Part shown: positions 5,520 to 5,595 of the stretch, in pieces
Layout: every line of letters begins with the position of its first letter
How positions within the stretch are numbered: position 1 is the first letter of the stretch
Assembly: GCA_003249585.1 (NCBI GenBank)
Contig: QKIM01000681.1
Span: 1-5,595, forward strand
Origin: Deltaproteobacteria bacterium
GTDB lineage: Bacteria > Myxococcota_A > Polyangia > HGW-17
Reading direction: 5' to 3'
Length of the DNA stretch: 5,595 nt
Position numbers and translations under genes: made by a program
Notes under the pieces: model-generated
The model's input: the letters and a program-made list of their open reading frames with translations, nothing else
The model's database searches: none
Told to the model about the DNA's origin: nothing

Positions 5520-5525
5520 CTTTCC

Positions 5526-5595
5526 ATGAAAACCGTTCTTTTTCTTTTTGTGATCTTGCTTTTGACCGCGTGTAATCCCGGGAGCGACGAAGGCA
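5526..5595 (+). CDS. Putative lipoprotein, N-terminus only (continues beyond window)
   Basis: Only 23 complete codons are visible. They form a classic lipoprotein signal peptide: a Met-Lys start, a hydrophobic core (VLFLFVILLL, residues 4-13), and the lipobox L-T-A-C with the lipidated cysteine at residue 16. A polar stretch follows (NPGSDEG), with Asn at +2. The product should be exported by Sec, cleaved by signal peptidase II and anchored in a membrane by its cysteine. In Gram-negatives a +2 Asn does not act as the Asp-type inner-membrane retention signal, so the outer membrane would be likely if the host has one. The start has an AAGGAG ribosome site 6 bases upstream. The gene is divergent from gcvT. 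Its mature function cannot be judged. Confidence 0.75.
   Translation, partial: MKTVLFLFVILLLTACNPGSDEG

Larger units (their letters stand above)
5303..5525. other. Divergent intergenic region between gcvT and a lipoprotein gene
   Basis: This 223-base stretch holds no convincing gene. It contains, from left to right: the gcvT ribosome site within a small hairpin (5308-5326); ATTTCGTC (5342-5349), complementary to GACGAAAT (5444-5451); a polypurine tract with long G-runs (5370-5387); an A-rich purine segment (about 5401-5450) with AATATGT at 5408-5414 and again at 5449-5455; and overlapping -10-like boxes on both strands (5484-5491). I looked for a glycine riboswitch on the minus strand and did not recognise its conserved core. 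No intrinsic terminator is visible. Confidence 0.6.

Noticed and set aside
5303..5525. Glycine riboswitch upstream of gcvT
   Set aside because: I searched by eye on the minus strand for the conserved glycine aptamer core and did not find it. An Rfam search would be decisive, but I cannot claim one from sight.

Overview
The window comes from a visibly GC-rich bacterium. Almost all of it is ordinary metabolic sequence on the minus strand, read right to left. The core is a complete glycine-cleavage operon, gcvT-gcvH-gcvPA-gcvPB, with P-protein encoded as two subunits. This split is common in Firmicutes, Thermotogae, Synergistetes, several deltaproteobacterial lineages and archaea, and rules out the single-chain GcvP of typical enterics. 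SD-type ribosome sites and a lipobox protein point to a bacterium. I cannot name the phylum; an anaerobic or amino-acid-using lineage would fit, but that is inference.

Layout from right to left. At 5526-5595 a plus-strand gene begins with a lipoprotein signal peptide and runs off the window. At 5303-5525 lies an AT-richer divergent intergenic region with overlapping -10-like boxes on both strands, a polypurine tract, a long-range inverted repeat and a hairpin over the gcvT Shine-Dalgarno. gcvT (4193-5302), gcvH (3783-4157), gcvPA (2427-3782) and gcvPB (929-2425) follow with gaps of 35, 0 and 1 bases. A short AT-rich gap with nested palindromes (861-928) separates gcvPB from a cobalt/nickel uptake pair: cbiM (207-860) and a PDGLE-domain small membrane protein (1-213, running off the left edge), which overlap by 7 bases.

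How the genes work together. The P-protein (GcvPA/GcvPB) decarboxylates glycine onto the lipoyl arm of GcvH. GcvT then passes the carbon to tetrahydrofolate and releases ammonia. The dihydrolipoyl dehydrogenase (L-protein) that reoxidises GcvH, and the lipoylation enzymes, are not in the window. CbiM and the PDGLE protein are the substrate-specific part of an ECF-type Co/Ni importer, whose CbiQ/CbiO-type energising subunits would be expected beyond the left edge. A link between metal uptake and glycine cleavage is possible only indirectly, through corrinoid-dependent one-carbon metabolism, and is not shown here.

I see no tRNA, rRNA, CRISPR array, insertion sequence or phage gene, and no strong sign of an undescribed system. 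The points worth a second look are regulatory: the cbiM leader, the gcvT leader, and the choice of cbiM start codon.
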